Part shown: one piece after another, positions 16,736 to 26,400 of the stretch
How positions within the stretch are numbered: the first letter of the stretch is position 1
Layout: each line of letters begins with the position of its first letter
Origin: an uncultured Clostridium sp.
GTDB lineage: Bacteria > Bacillota > Clostridia > Lachnospirales > Lachnospiraceae
NCBI GenBank assembly: GCA_902496665.1
Contig: CABVBU010000015.1
Coordinates: forward strand, 1-60,860
DNA length: 60,860 bases
Direction: 5' to 3'
Notes under the pieces: generated by a model
The model's database searches: none
What the model was told of the DNA's origin: nothing
What the model saw: the letters and a program-made list of their open reading frames with translations, nothing else
Translations under genes and position numbers: made by a program

Positions 16736-16808
16736 ATATGGCCATGCAGAAAAGCCTGACCGCCGCACTGATAGATAACCAAACCATACCGAAAGAATGA
16801 GGTGGACT

Positions 16809-17831
16809 ATGGAAGAGAAGATCAAGGCACTGAAAGAGCAGATGGAAGCCGCTCTCGGCAGTGTAGAGTCCAAGGAACAGCTTGGTGAGTTCTGGCAGAA
16901 CTTCCTTGGAAAGAAAGGCAGCATCGCGGACCTGATGAAAGGTCTTGGAAGCGTTCCGAAGGAGGAGCGCCCGAACGTTGGTAAGACGATCAACGAATTT
17001 AAGAACCAGGTAGAAGCACGCTACCAGGAAATGAAAAATAAGATGGATGAGCTGGAGCTTGCAGCCCGTAATAAGAGCGAGCAGGTCGACATCACCATGC
17101 CGGCAAAGATGCGCCCGGCAGGTGGACTTCATCCGCTCACCGTCACAGAGAACGAGATGATCGATGTCTTTGCCGGAATGGGCTTCGAGATCTACGACGG
17201 CCCGGAGATCGAGGATGATGACCATAACTTCACAAGATTAAACGTTGCAAAGAACCATCCGGCAAGAGATATGCAGGATACCTTCTATGTAGCGGAGGAT
17301 ATCTTACTCCGTACCCACACAAGCCCGGGACAGATTCGTGTCATGGACGCGAAGAAGCCGCCGATCAAGATGCTGGCACCGGGACGTGTATTCCGTTCCG
17401 ACAGCGACGCGACCCACTCCCCGATGTTCCATCAGATGGAAGGTCTTGTTGTGGATAAGAAGATCACACTCTGCGACCTTCAGGGCATGCTGGACAAGTT
17501 CGTACAGGCAATCTTCGGAAGCGAAGTTAAGACACGTCTCCGTCCGAGCTACTTCCCGTTCACGGAGCCGAGCGTTGAGGTCGATGTAAGCTGCTTCGAG
17601 TGCGGCGGAAAAGGCTGCCCGCTCTGCAAACACACCGGCTGGATCGAGGTCCTCGGCGGCGGTATCGTACACCACAAGGTCCTGGAAAACTGCGGAATCG
17701 ACCCGAATGAGTATTCCGGTCTTGCTTTCGGTATCGGTATCGAGCGTATCGCCATGTTAAAATACGGTATCAACAACATCAACCTGCTTTATGAGAATGA
17801 TCTTCGTTTCCTAAAGCAGTTCAAAGGCTAA
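16809..17831 (+). CDS. pheS: Phenylalanyl-tRNA synthetase alpha subunit
   Basis: 340 residues. N-terminal coiled-coil arm (about 1-90), then the class II core: motif 1 region HPLTVTENEMIDVFAGMGFE, motif 2 APGRVFRSDSDATHSPMFHQMEG, and motif 3 GLAFGIGIERIAMLKYGI. FECGGKGCPLCKHTGWIEVLGGG is usual in many bacterial PheS. It charges tRNA-Phe as an alpha2beta2 tetramer with PheT. ATG 16809 is chosen; an ATG at 16797 lies upstream of the GAGGTGG ribosome site. The gene is 19 bases from pheT. Confidence 0.95.
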   Translation: MEEKIKALKEQMEAALGSVESKEQLGEFWQNFLGKKGSIADLMKGLGSVPKEERPNVGKTINEFKNQVEARYQEMKNKMDELELAARNKSEQVDITMPAKMRPAGGLHPLTVTENEMIDVFAGMGFEIYDGPEIEDDDHNFTRLNVAKNHPARDMQDTFYVAEDILLRTHTSPGQIRVMDAKKPPIKMLAPGRVFRSDSDATHSPMFHQMEGLVVDKKITLCDLQGMLDKFVQAIFGSEVKTRLRPSYFPFTEPSVEVDVSCFECGGKGCPLCKHTGWIEVLGGGIVHHKVLENCGIDPNEYSGLAFGIGIERIAMLKYGINNINLLYENDLRFLKQFKG

Positions 17832-17849
17832 TAGGGGAGGGAGAAGATC

Positions 17850-20264
17850 ATGAAAGTACCATTTAGTTGGCTGAAAGAATATGTTGACATTGACGTGACA
17901 GCCCAGGAGTTAGAAGATAAGCTTTTCGGCTGCGGATTCGAGGTAGAGGAACTGATCGATCTCTCCGCTGAGATCGACCGTGTTGTTGTCGGTGTTGTAA
18001 AAGAATGTACCCCGGTGGAGGGAACACATCTTTGCACATGTAAAGTAGACTGCGGCGAGTATGGAAACGATATCCAGATCGTCACAGGCGCTCCAAATGT
18101 GTACGCAGGCATGCACACACCGGCAGCCCTCGACAATTCCACACTTCCGGGCGGCATCAAGATCAAGGCAAAACCGATGCGCGGCATCGAGTCCAACGGT
18201 ATGCTCTGCTCCGGTGAAGAGCTGGGCTTAAACGAGGACCTGTATCCGGGTTCTGAGGTCTACGGTCTCTTAGACCTTCCGAAGGACACCGTCCCGGGAA
18301 CAGATATCGCGAAAGTCGTTGGCTTAGACGACTATATCTTCGACATCTCCGTAACAGCGAACCGTGCGGACTGCCAGTCGGTATTAGGTATTGCGAGAGA
18401 GGTCGCTGCGGTACTGGACAAGCCGCTTAAGATGCCGGCTCTGGACTACAAGGAGAGCGATTATAAATATGAAAACCTTGACATCAAAGTAGAAGCACAG
18501 GATCTCTGCCCGCGCTACTTAGGTCATGGTGTCAGAAACATCACTCCGGGACAGTCCCCGAGATGGATGCGCCGCCAGTTAGCTCTCTGCGGTTTAAGGA
18601 GCATCAGCAACGTTGTCGATATCACAAACTACGTGATGCTTGAGATCGGACAGCCGATGCATGCCTTCGATATGAGCACCTTAGAGAGCGCACAGATCAT
18701 TGTCCGCCGCGCGGAGAACGGCGAGATGATCCAGACTCTGGACGGAAAAGAGTTCAAGTTAAACGAGAACAATCTCGTGATCTGCGACGGCAGTAAGCCG
18801 GTGGCACTTGCGGGTATCATGGGCGGCATGAACAGTGAGATCACAGAGAACACCACACAGCTTCTCTTTGAGTCTGCAAAATTCATGCGTGACAACATCC
18901 GTAAGACAGCGAGAAGCCTCGGACAGAACACCGATGCGTCCAGCCACTACGAGAAAGGTATCGCTGAGTATACCGTAGAGATCGGTATGGCACGTGCCCT
19001 TCACCTGATCGAAGAACTCGGCTGCGGCGAGATCACAGCCAGCGCATTCGATGTGAGCGCAGGCGCACCGAGAGAAGGTAAGAAATTTACCGCGACATTG
19101 AGCGGCATCAACAAGATCCTCGGCATCGAGGTTCCGGCAGAGAATGTTCTTGACATTCTCCGCAGACTCTGCTTCGAGGTAGAGCGCGACGGTGATGTTC
19201 TTACTGTGACAGCACCGCGCTACCGTGAGGATATCGAGGTTGGTGAGCCGGATCTCGCAGAAGAAGTGATCCGTGAGTACGGCTACGAGCACATCGTTCC
19301 GACCTTCTTAAAGGATTCCGCAGTCACAAACGGTGGATTAAACCCGGCACAGAAGAGAAGAACAAAATTAAAACAGGTGATGGTATCCCAGGGCTATTTC
19401 GAGGTATCCACTCTGGCATTCTACTCTGACGCTGACCTCGACGCGCTTCATATCGCTGAGGATGCGAAGGAGCGCAACGTGATCCGCCTGTTAAACCCGA
19501 TCACCACAAATCTTTCCATCATGAGAACAACACTGGCTCCATCCATGCTGAATACAGTTGTTGAGAACGTGAAGAAAGGCAACACAGCAGGACGTTTCTT
19601 TGAGTACGCGAATGTGTACTATCCGAAGGCACTTCCGCTTACAGAACTTCCGAACGAGATCCCGCATGTGGGATTCGCGGCATTCGGTGAGGAAGAAGAC
19701 TTCTTTACCGTCAAAGGAACCATGGAAGAGCTTGCAGCTTCCTTCGGCGTAAGCTTCGACTACGAGAGAGCAGAGGATGTTCCGTATCTTCATCCGGGAA
19801 TCTCCGCATACATTCTCTGTGATGGCGAGCGCATCGGTTCCTTCGGTAAGCTTGCAAACAGCGTTGCGGGTGAGTTAAAGCTCCCGAAAGACAGCAAGGC
19901 AAACAACCAGATCTATCTCGGTGAGATCGACTTCGCGGCACTTGCTTCCCATGTGCCGGAAGGTCTGCGCTACAAACCGATCTCCGAGTATGACACGGTT
20001 ACCCGAGACCTGGCTATGGTCGTTGACGAGGATGTAAGCTGCGGCAGCCTGATCAATGAGATCAAGAAGGCATGCAAGCAGGTCGGTGACGTAGAGCTCT
20101 TCGATATCTACCGCGGCGACCAGATCGGCAAGGGAAAGAAGAGTATGGCATTCAAGATCAACTTTATTCCGGAGGACAAGGCACTTGATCCGAAGGATAT
20201 CGAGAGATTCGTAAAGAAGATCCTTGGAAACCTGAAGTTCCGTCTTGGAGCTGATATCCGGTAA
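17850..20264 (+). CDS. pheT: Phenylalanyl-tRNA synthetase beta subunit
   Basis: 804 residues, the usual PheT length. In order: N-terminal EMAP/OB-type tRNA-binding region (about 40-150), B3/B4 editing domain, B5 DNA-binding-like domain (about 400-475), a catalytic-like core that lacks activity, and a C-terminal anticodon-binding FDX-ACB domain (YKPISEYDTVTRDLAMVVDE onward). It begins MKVPFSWLKEYVDID, the typical start. Ribosome site GGGGAGGG. Made with pheS from the T-box leader. Confidence 0.95.
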   Translation: MKVPFSWLKEYVDIDVTAQELEDKLFGCGFEVEELIDLSAEIDRVVVGVVKECTPVEGTHLCTCKVDCGEYGNDIQIVTGAPNVYAGMHTPAALDNSTLPGGIKIKAKPMRGIESNGMLCSGEELGLNEDLYPGSEVYGLLDLPKDTVPGTDIAKVVGLDDYIFDISVTANRADCQSVLGIAREVAAVLDKPLKMPALDYKESDYKYENLDIKVEAQDLCPRYLGHGVRNITPGQSPRWMRRQLALCGLRSISNVVDITNYVMLEIGQPMHAFDMSTLESAQIIVRRAENGEMIQTLDGKEFKLNENNLVICDGSKPVALAGIMGGMNSEITENTTQLLFESAKFMRDNIRKTARSLGQNTDASSHYEKGIAEYTVEIGMARALHLIEELGCGEITASAFDVSAGAPREGKKFTATLSGINKILGIEVPAENVLDILRRLCFEVERDGDVLTVTAPRYREDIEVGEPDLAEEVIREYGYEHIVPTFLKDSAVTNGGLNPAQKRRTKLKQVMVSQGYFEVSTLAFYSDADLDALHIAEDAKERNVIRLLNPITTNLSIMRTTLAPSMLNTVVENVKKGNTAGRFFEYANVYYPKALPLTELPNEIPHVGFAAFGEEEDFFTVKGTMEELAASFGVSFDYERAEDVPYLHPGISAYILCDGERIGSFGKLANSVAGELKLPKDSKANNQIYLGEIDFAALASHVPEGLRYKPISEYDTVTRDLAMVVDEDVSCGSLINEIKKACKQVGDVELFDIYRGDQIGKGKKSMAFKINFIPEDKALDPKDIERFVKKILGNLKFRLGADIR

Positions 20265-20399
20265 ATATCAGAGACAACCATGGATCCGGTCAGCGCATCT
20301 GCCGCACTGGCCACAGGGAAAGAAAAACGGCAGGAACAGCAATTTCTGCGGGGACTCTGTGGAGATTGCTGTTTTTGTACAGGAACAAGAGGAAAAAAT

Positions 20400-22079
20400 A
20401 TGCGGACAAAGCGTTTGGGAGACATGTTCATTGAGCAGGGACTGATCACGGAAGAACAGCTCGAAGAGGCATTAAAGTACCAGGCGATGGAGAAAGATCG
20501 TCTTGGCGCGACACTTGTAAAACATAACTATATTACGGAAAAACAGCTGATCGACACCCTGCGGCTGCAGCTCGGCATTGAATACATCGATCTGACAAAG
20601 GTGGACATCACGCCGGAGATGTCGAGGTATGTGCCGAAATCCCTCGCGAAGCGCATGAACATTGTTCCCGTGCGGATCGTGAAGGACCAACTCTACCTCG
20701 CCATGGCGGATCCTTTAAATTTCATGGCCGTCGAGGAGGCGGGGCGGACCTCGAAAAAGAGGATCGTTCCGATGATCGCCTCGGAGCCGGCAGTGAAGCG
20801 TGCCATCAACATCCTCTACGGAAACGAGGGCGCCGCCCAGGCGATGGCGGAGATCCGTGCGGAGACGGCTGCAACCCAGGAGCCGGAGACTGCGCGGGTA
20901 CAGGAGATGCAGGAGAACAACACGCCGATGATCCGTCTCGTGAACTCCATCATCGAGAGGGCGGTCTCCGAGAACGCGTCGGATATCCACTTCGAGCCGA
21001 CTGCGGAGGAGCTTGTGATCCGGATGAGGATTGACGGCGAGCTCCACCGGATCATGACGATCCCGTCGGAGCTCAAAGATTCCGTGATCTCCCGTTTAAA
21101 GATCATGGCAAAGCTCGATATCGTCGAGAAGAGGATCCCGCAGGATGGTCGAGCGGTGATCTTTATCAAGAATACGGAGCTTGACCTGCGTACATCGACG
21201 CTCCCGACGATCTACGGTGAGAAGGTCGTGATCCGAATCCTAAGGAGAAACGAGGAGACATTGAACCGGCGCGGGATCGGTATTCCGGCGGCGGAGGACG
21301 CGAAGATCGACCGCCTTTTAGGGCTCACATCCGGCGTCATCATGATTGTCGGTCCGACAGGCTCCGGTAAATCCTCGACCATGTACACCCTGATCCGCGA
21401 GCTTCTTTCCGACCGGACGAACCTCATCACGCTGGAGGATCCGGTGGAGTACCACATCAACGGCGCGACCCAGGTCCAGATCAATGAGAAGGTCGGGCTG
21501 ACCTTCGCGTCGGGACTCCGATCGATCCTGCGACAGGACCCGGATATCATTTGTGTCGGAGAGATTCGTGACGGCGAGACAGCCGAGATTGCGATGCGCG
21601 CCGCTATGACGGGACATCTCGTCATCACGACGGTCCACACGGAGGACGCGATCTCTGCAATCGACCGTCTCCGCGACATGGGCGTTCCGCCGTACCTGAT
21701 CGCCGCCGGACTCCGCGGCGTGATCTCCCAGAGACTTTTAAGGCGGATCTGCCCGAGCTGCAAAAAGGAGATCGTTCCCTCAAAGAAAGCCTTAGAGCTC
21801 GCCGGGATTCCGGATGTTCCGGGAAAGATCTACTGGCAGGGCGCGGGCTGTGACCATTGCTTCCGGTCCGGATACCGCGGAAGGATCGGTGTCTTTGAGG
21901 TCATGATGGTCCAGGAGCACCTGAGAAAATGCATTGTGAACGACGCGGACCGGGAAGAGTTCATGAAAGCCGCGAGGGAAGAGAGTGGCTATGTGACGAT
22001 GGCGGAGCACGCGAGGGCACTTGTGGAAAGCGGGATCACCACGGTGGACGAGGTGATCCGGACGCTGATGACGATCTGA
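20400..22079 (+). CDS. pilB: Type IV pilus extension ATPase PilB
   Basis: 559 residues. The N-terminal MshEN/T2SSE_N domain (LGDMFIEQGLITEEQLEEAL, LGIEYIDL) is followed by the GspE-type hexameric ATPase: Walker A GPTGSGKSST (about 317-326), LEDPVEY, Walker B-type DIICVGEIRDGETAEIAM, and His-box GHLVITTVHTEDA. The tetracysteine zinc site is CPSCKK plus CDHC. It drives pilin assembly from the cytoplasmic side with PilC and PilM/N/O. ATG 20400 follows AAGAGG; the 40-codon extension from 20280 has no ribosome site. First gene of the pilus operon, 135 bases after pheT with no clear terminator, so read-through from pheST is possible. Confidence 0.95.
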   Translation: MRTKRLGDMFIEQGLITEEQLEEALKYQAMEKDRLGATLVKHNYITEKQLIDTLRLQLGIEYIDLTKVDITPEMSRYVPKSLAKRMNIVPVRIVKDQLYLAMADPLNFMAVEEAGRTSKKRIVPMIASEPAVKRAINILYGNEGAAQAMAEIRAETAATQEPETARVQEMQENNTPMIRLVNSIIERAVSENASDIHFEPTAEELVIRMRIDGELHRIMTIPSELKDSVISRLKIMAKLDIVEKRIPQDGRAVIFIKNTELDLRTSTLPTIYGEKVVIRILRRNEETLNRRGIGIPAAEDAKIDRLLGLTSGVIMIVGPTGSGKSSTMYTLIRELLSDRTNLITLEDPVEYHINGATQVQINEKVGLTFASGLRSILRQDPDIICVGEIRDGETAEIAMRAAMTGHLVITTVHTEDAISAIDRLRDMGVPPYLIAAGLRGVISQRLLRRICPSCKKEIVPSKKALELAGIPDVPGKIYWQGAGCDHCFRSGYRGRIGVFEVMMVQEHLRKCIVNDADREEFMKAAREESGYVTMAEHARALVESGITTVDEVIRTLMTI

Positions 22080-22122
22080 CGGACGTAGACTGCGCTTACC
22101 GTCTGACAGGAGGAAAAGACTT

Positions 22123-23187
22123 ATGTTGAGCATAGAAGAACTGATCGGGATCGCATCGGAGCGGGACGCCTCCGATGTCCACCTGATCGCGGGACTCCCG
22201 CCAAAATGCCGCATCGACGGCCGGATCACGGACCTTTATGGGGAACCGCTCACACCCATGGATTGTGAGCAGTACGGCGAGAGCCTTGCGGGGGAGGAAA
22301 TCAAAAAGATCCGGGAGACCGGACAGCTCGACTTCGCGGCGGCGGTCGCGGGGAGGAGATTACGAGTCAACTTATTCCGGCAGCAGGGCAGGCTCTCTGC
22401 GGCGTTAAGACTCCTGCGGGACGGTATCCCAAAGCTCTCGGAGCTTGGACTCCCCCCGGCAGCCAGTCTGTTCTCAAAATGGAATAAGGGGATCGTCCTT
22501 GTGACAGGCGAGACGGGAAGCGGAAAATCGACGACGCTCGCGGCGATCCTGGAAGAGATCAACGCGACGAGGCCGCTCCATATCATCACGCTGGAGGATC
22601 CGATCGAGTACGTGTATACGCCGAAATGCGCCATCGTCAATCAGCGCGAGGTCGGAGTAGATGTGGAAGATTATGAGACAGGACTTTACGCCTCCCTCCG
22701 TGAGGATCCGGATGTGATCCTGATCGGGGAGATGCGGACGCCGGAGACGATCGAGACGGCGCTCACGGCGGCGGAGACGGGACATCTCGTATTCTCAACG
22801 ATCCACACGAATTCCGCGGTGGACAGCATCGACCGTATCGTCGGCGTGTTCCCGGAGAACAAACAGCCTCAGATCCGGCTGCAGCTCTCTATGACCCTGA
22901 AGGCGGTCCTCTCCCAGCAGCTCGTTCCCCTCGCCTCCGGGCACGGGCGGACCGCGGCGTGCGAGCTGATGATGATCACAACGGCCATCCGGAACCTGAT
23001 CCGGGACGGAAAGACACCGCAGATGGCAAGCTTTCTGCTCTCCGGGGCGAAGGACGGATCCGTCACGATGGACCATTCGCTTGCAAATCTCGCGAGACAG
23101 GGGATCATTATGCCGGAGACGGCACTGGAGGTGTCCGAGCACCCGGAGGATGTCCGGAAGCAGATGAATATCTGCGGGAATTTCTGA
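22123..23187 (+). CDS. pilT: Type IV pilus retraction ATPase PilT
   Basis: 354 residues. N-terminal PAS-like domain (SERDASDVHLIAGLPPKCRIDGRI), Walker A GETGSGKSTT (about 128-137), LEDPIEYVY, Asp/Walker B box REDPDVILIGEMR and TGHLVFSTIHTNSAVDSIDRI. The PilT-specific motif TTAIRNLIRDGKTPQM separates it from PilB. It disassembles pili and gives retraction force, so twitching or DNA uptake is possible for this organism. 43 bases after pilB; ribosome site AGGAGG. Confidence 0.94.
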   Translation: MLSIEELIGIASERDASDVHLIAGLPPKCRIDGRITDLYGEPLTPMDCEQYGESLAGEEIKKIRETGQLDFAAAVAGRRLRVNLFRQQGRLSAALRLLRDGIPKLSELGLPPAASLFSKWNKGIVLVTGETGSGKSTTLAAILEEINATRPLHIITLEDPIEYVYTPKCAIVNQREVGVDVEDYETGLYASLREDPDVILIGEMRTPETIETALTAAETGHLVFSTIHTNSAVDSIDRIVGVFPENKQPQIRLQLSMTLKAVLSQQLVPLASGHGRTAACELMMITTAIRNLIRDGKTPQMASFLLSGAKDGSVTMDHSLANLARQGIIMPETALEVSEHPEDVRKQMNICGNF

Positions 23188-23410
23188 AGGCGGAGCGTTT
23201 GCATCTGAAAATCTGCATAGAAAATACCTGCGGAGCGTATCCGGATCATTTCTTCCCCAGATTGGCAGTTGGAGAAATGAAATGCTTAAATTTTATACAA
23301 AGATGGGAAAATTTGTCGAAAAATGCGTCAATATATCTTTGCAAAATCGAAACAACAGGTTAAAATGTCGGTAAGAATCGTGACAACAAAATAACTGGAG
23401 GAGAGATGAT

Positions 23411-24628
23411 ATGCCGAATTTTTCTTATCGCGCGCGCGGCCGGGACGGCAGAGAAATCCGGGGTACGCTGCAGGCGGAAAATGAGGCGTCTGCCGTTTCA
23501 AGAATCAGGGAGAGTTACCCGATACTTTTAAGTATCACTCCCCTCAATGAGAAAAAGTCACTTTCCGGACTCCTGAGCATGGAGATCGGAAGCAAACGTT
23601 TTAAGACGAAGACTCTCGCGATCCTCTGTTCCCAGTTTGCGATCACGCTCCGGTCCGGAATGCCGATCGCCCGGGCGATGCGGATGCTCGCCGGGCAGAG
23701 TGGGGATAAGAGACTGAAGCGGGTGATGGAGGAAGCCTCAGAAAAGGTAGCCTCAGGAAGTACAGTCGCTTCCGCCCTCGAGGAATACTCTGAGCGTTTT
23801 CCGCTGACGTTTATCGAGACGATCCGTGCGGGAGAGCAGTCCGGTACGCTGGACCGTTCCTTTGAACGGCTGCACCGGTTCTACGAAAAATCCTACCGGA
23901 CGACGGAAAAGATCAAGGGAGCGCTGACATACCCGATATTTGTTATCGCAATCGCTGTCGTTGTCGTGATCATTGTGATGGCGAAGGTTATCCCGACGAT
24001 CGCGAATGTATTCTCAGATCTCGGCGGTGAACTTCCACTTCTAACGAGAATGCTGATCGGAGCCTCGAATTTCTTCGCAAAATACTGGATCCTGATGCTT
24101 GGGATCCTGTTCCTGCTCTATATGGTCTTCCGGATGTGGGGAAATACGGAGAAGGGAAAGCTTCGAAAATCGGAGCTTGCGCTGAAGCTGCCGCTTGCAG
24201 GTACAATCAACCAGATGAACGCATCAGCCCAGTTCGCGAACACAATGTCAGTCCTTCTGGCTGCCGGTATCACGCTCGACCAGGCGGTTGAGACGACGGC
24301 GCGGGTCATGGATAATGTCCTGTTTAAAAAAGAGATCCAGTCGATGAAAGCCGGGATTGAGCAGGGACGTTCCCTCACGGAATGTCTCCAGGGCTGTTCC
24401 TGTATCCCCCAGACGATGATCGATATGTGTTCCGTCGGGGAGGAGACCGGTGAACTCGAGGAAAACCTCGAGAACGTCGCCGACTACTACGCGAACGAGG
24501 CGGACTACCGGGTCCAGAAGCTTCTCGCGATGCTGGAGCCGACACTTCTCGTCTGCCTGGCGATATTCGCCGGAATCATTGTAGTCTCGATCTATCTGCC
24601 GATCTTTACGATGTACGACCTGATGTGA
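23411..24628 (+). CDS. pilC: Type IV pilus platform protein PilC
   Basis: 405 residues. Two T2SSF domains (about 65-190 and 270-395) with the repeated GTL..SFERL / GELEENLENVADYYANEADYRVQ motif, and three membrane spans: one near 175-195 (IAIAVVVVIIVMAKVIPTI), one near 220-240 and one near the C-terminus (ICLAIFAGIIVVSIYLPIF-like). It is the inner-membrane platform on which PilB and PilT act. It starts MPNFSYRARGRDGREIRGTL, the PilC pattern. The 223 bases after pilT hold no gene and may contain a secondary promoter. Confidence 0.94.
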   Translation: MPNFSYRARGRDGREIRGTLQAENEASAVSRIRESYPILLSITPLNEKKSLSGLLSMEIGSKRFKTKTLAILCSQFAITLRSGMPIARAMRMLAGQSGDKRLKRVMEEASEKVASGSTVASALEEYSERFPLTFIETIRAGEQSGTLDRSFERLHRFYEKSYRTTEKIKGALTYPIFVIAIAVVVVIIVMAKVIPTIANVFSDLGGELPLLTRMLIGASNFFAKYWILMLGILFLLYMVFRMWGNTEKGKLRKSELALKLPLAGTINQMNASAQFANTMSVLLAAGITLDQAVETTARVMDNVLFKKEIQSMKAGIEQGRSLTECLQGCSCIPQTMIDMCSVGEETGELEENLENVADYYANEADYRVQKLLAMLEPTLLVCLAIFAGIIVVSIYLPIFTMYDLM

Positions 24629-24658
24629 TCCTGGATCGGGATGACAGAGGCAACCATG

Positions 24659-24685
24659 TTTGAACCGGGGGGATTCCCGTTCAAA
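24659..24685 (+). other. Hairpin between pilC and pilin 1
   Basis: TTTGAAC (24659-24665) pairs with GTTCAAA (24679-24685), with inner GGG/CCC. No T run follows. It may protect the 5' end of a processed pilin message. Confidence 0.5.
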
Positions 24686-24721
24686 ATATATAATTCCAAA
24701 GGAAAAAGGAGTAGAACGAAC

Positions 24722-25123
24722 ATGAAAAATTTATTAAAGAAAGTTCGTGGAGACAAAAAGGGATTCACCCTTGCAGAGTTACTTGTAGTTGTAGCAATCA
24801 TTGGTATTCTGGTTGCGATTTCCGTACCGCTGTTTACGGCTCAGCTTGGAAAGGCTAGAAAGGCTACAAATGAAGCAAATCTCAGAGCTGCAAAGGTTGC
24901 AGCAGTTGCAGATTATATGACTAATGATGATGGAGCCAAGGCAGATATCAAATATAGCTATGATATCGCAGCTGGAACGGTTACTAAGACTAAAACGGTA
25001 ACAGGCAATAAAGTTGAAATTGGTGCTGCAACTACAACAAGCACATATAAACATATTTATGTTGATGTTAATGGCTCAGATACTGCAGATGCAGTAGTTA
25101 CATTATATGCTACAACAGATTAA
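24722..25123 (+). CDS. pilA: Type IV pilin 1 (likely major pilin)
   Basis: 133-residue prepilin. Leader MKNLLKKVRGDKKG is cleaved before FTLAELLVVVAIIGILVAISVPLF, with Glu at +5. The short globular part is rich in Ala and Thr. Ribosome site AAGGAG before ATG 24722. The first about 60 codons match pilin 2 closely (TAQLGKARKATNEAN.RAAK), so the two are recent paralogues. The C-terminal half is clearly A/T-richer than the genes around it. No cysteine pair, unlike many Gram-negative major pilins. Confidence 0.93.
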   Translation: MKNLLKKVRGDKKGFTLAELLVVVAIIGILVAISVPLFTAQLGKARKATNEANLRAAKVAAVADYMTNDDGAKADIKYSYDIAAGTVTKTKTVTGNKVEIGAATTTSTYKHIYVDVNGSDTADAVVTLYATTD

Positions 25124-25139
25124 ACATTGAAATGAGAGG

Positions 25140-25565
25140 ATGAAAAGCTTGAAGGACAATCGCTGTAGGGAAAAAGGCTTTACACTTGCAGAACTTCTTG
25201 TGGTAGTTGCAATTGTCGGAATTCTTGTCGCAATATCAGTACCGTTATTTACGGCGCAGCTCGGAAAAGCCCGGAAGGCGACAAATGAGGCAAATATGCG
25301 AGCAGCAAAGATTGCCGCGACTGCACAGTATCTTGTTAATGCAAAAGATGGAAAAGAGGTTTACTATACATATAATCTGGAAAAAGGCACAGTAACTTCA
25401 TTAAATCCATATGCGCGTCCAGAAGAAGACAAATATGATGTTAAGAATATCGAAGATGCAGATACATCTAGAGTATATTCGGACATTATAGTCGGCGTTT
25501 GTGTAGAAAACCCAGATATTCCGACACAAACAACAAAAGTTGAAATTTTTGTAAATAAGAAGTAA
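25140..25565 (+). CDS. Type IV pilin 2
   Basis: 141 residues from ATG 25140. The leader ends CREKG, cleaved before FTLAELLVVVAIVGILVAISVPLF. The GAGAGG ribosome site touches this ATG; a TTG at 25149 has better spacing and gives a 10-residue leader, so the true start is uncertain. It is a paralogue of pilin 1, conserved in the N-terminal helix and divergent in a markedly A/T-rich C-terminal half. Only 16 bases separate it from pilin 1, and a strong hairpin follows. Confidence 0.92.
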   Translation: MKSLKDNRCREKGFTLAELLVVVAIVGILVAISVPLFTAQLGKARKATNEANMRAAKIAATAQYLVNAKDGKEVYYTYNLEKGTVTSLNPYARPEEDKYDVKNIEDADTSRVYSDIIVGVCVENPDIPTQTTKVEIFVNKK

Positions 25566-25593
25566 ATCATTTTTCCGGAACCACACACAGTGG

Positions 25594-25625
25594 AATAAAG
25601 GATGGGGGTTCCCCATCCTTTATTT
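25594..25625 (+). terminator. Strong hairpin after pilin 2
   Basis: AATAAAGGATGGGG (25594-25607) pairs perfectly with its inverse at 25611-25624 across a 3-base loop. The T run is short, so it may be a partial terminator or a 3' stabiliser that raises pilin message over the rest of the operon. Confidence 0.7.
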
Positions 25626-25685
25626 AGTAAGGCCGATTTTCAGACAACTGTGCTCCACGGAAAACGGACTGAGGGGGAAAGTTTT

Positions 25686-26231
25686 ATGAAGAAAGCGAGA
25701 AAAAACAGAGGGTTTACCCTCGCGGAGCTTCTTGTCGTGGTAGCGATCGTCGGGATCCTCGTTGCGATCAGCGTTCCACTTTTTGCGGGACAGAGGAGAA
25801 AGGCGGTCATGGCGACGAATAAAGCGAACATCCGCGCGGCAAAGGCAGCAGCGATTACCGTCTTTTACTCGGATCCGGATGTCCAGGATGTGAGAAACGG
25901 TGTGAAGACGGCGGTCTATTTTGTCTATGATACGAAGACAGGAACCTTGAGTGACCCGATCCTGGTAACCGGAACCAATTATGGCGGTGCCAAGTACGAA
26001 GGAAAAAGCTGCAACCAGCTGGCGAAGGACTACAGCCAGAAAGCCATTAACGATCAGGTGTGCGATAAGATCATCGTCTTTATCGGTGGACCGGATGATG
26101 GAAAAAACAACAAAATAGAGGCAGCTCCGGTTCAGACAGCTCCTTATTACACCGGCGAGGATAAAGTCGGATACCAGGGTGGAAATACCAACCCGTTCGG
26201 ACCTGGGGCGGGATCTGCCGTTGCAAATTAA
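25686..26231 (+). CDS. Type IV pilin 3 (pilin-like)
   Basis: 181 residues. MKKARKNRG leader, cleaved before FTLAELLVVVAIVGILVAISVPLF with Glu at +5; then FAGQRRKAVMATNKANIRAAK, diverged from pilins 1 and 2. One Cys pair (SCNQLAK, QVCDK) and a Gly/Pro-rich tail (GGNTNPFGPGAGSA) are features the other two lack. Its base composition matches the G/C-richer operon. ATG 25686 with GAGGGGG; the longer frame from 25602 covers the hairpin and is rejected. It is followed by 169 bases with no gene. Confidence 0.92.
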   Translation: MKKARKNRGFTLAELLVVVAIVGILVAISVPLFAGQRRKAVMATNKANIRAAKAAAITVFYSDPDVQDVRNGVKTAVYFVYDTKTGTLSDPILVTGTNYGGAKYEGKSCNQLAKDYSQKAINDQVCDKIIVFIGGPDDGKNNKIEAAPVQTAPYYTGEDKVGYQGGNTNPFGPGAGSAVAN

Positions 26232-26400
26232 AAACTTGTTTTGTACGGCAGGAGAGTGATTTGTCGCTCCGACTCAGACAGCCCTATATTATAACGATGA
26301 CGAAACACCCGGAGAGAAAAGGGAAACCTGCTGAATCTGTACGGACCAGGAAAGAGTTACCGGTTTAACGAACCATTTAAAGTTTGAGAGGACAATAACC

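Noticed and set aside
20280..20399. N-terminal 40-codon extension of PilB
   Set aside because: No ribosome site upstream, composition unlike a protein domain, and the family start MRTKRLGDMFIEQG has a proper ribosome site.
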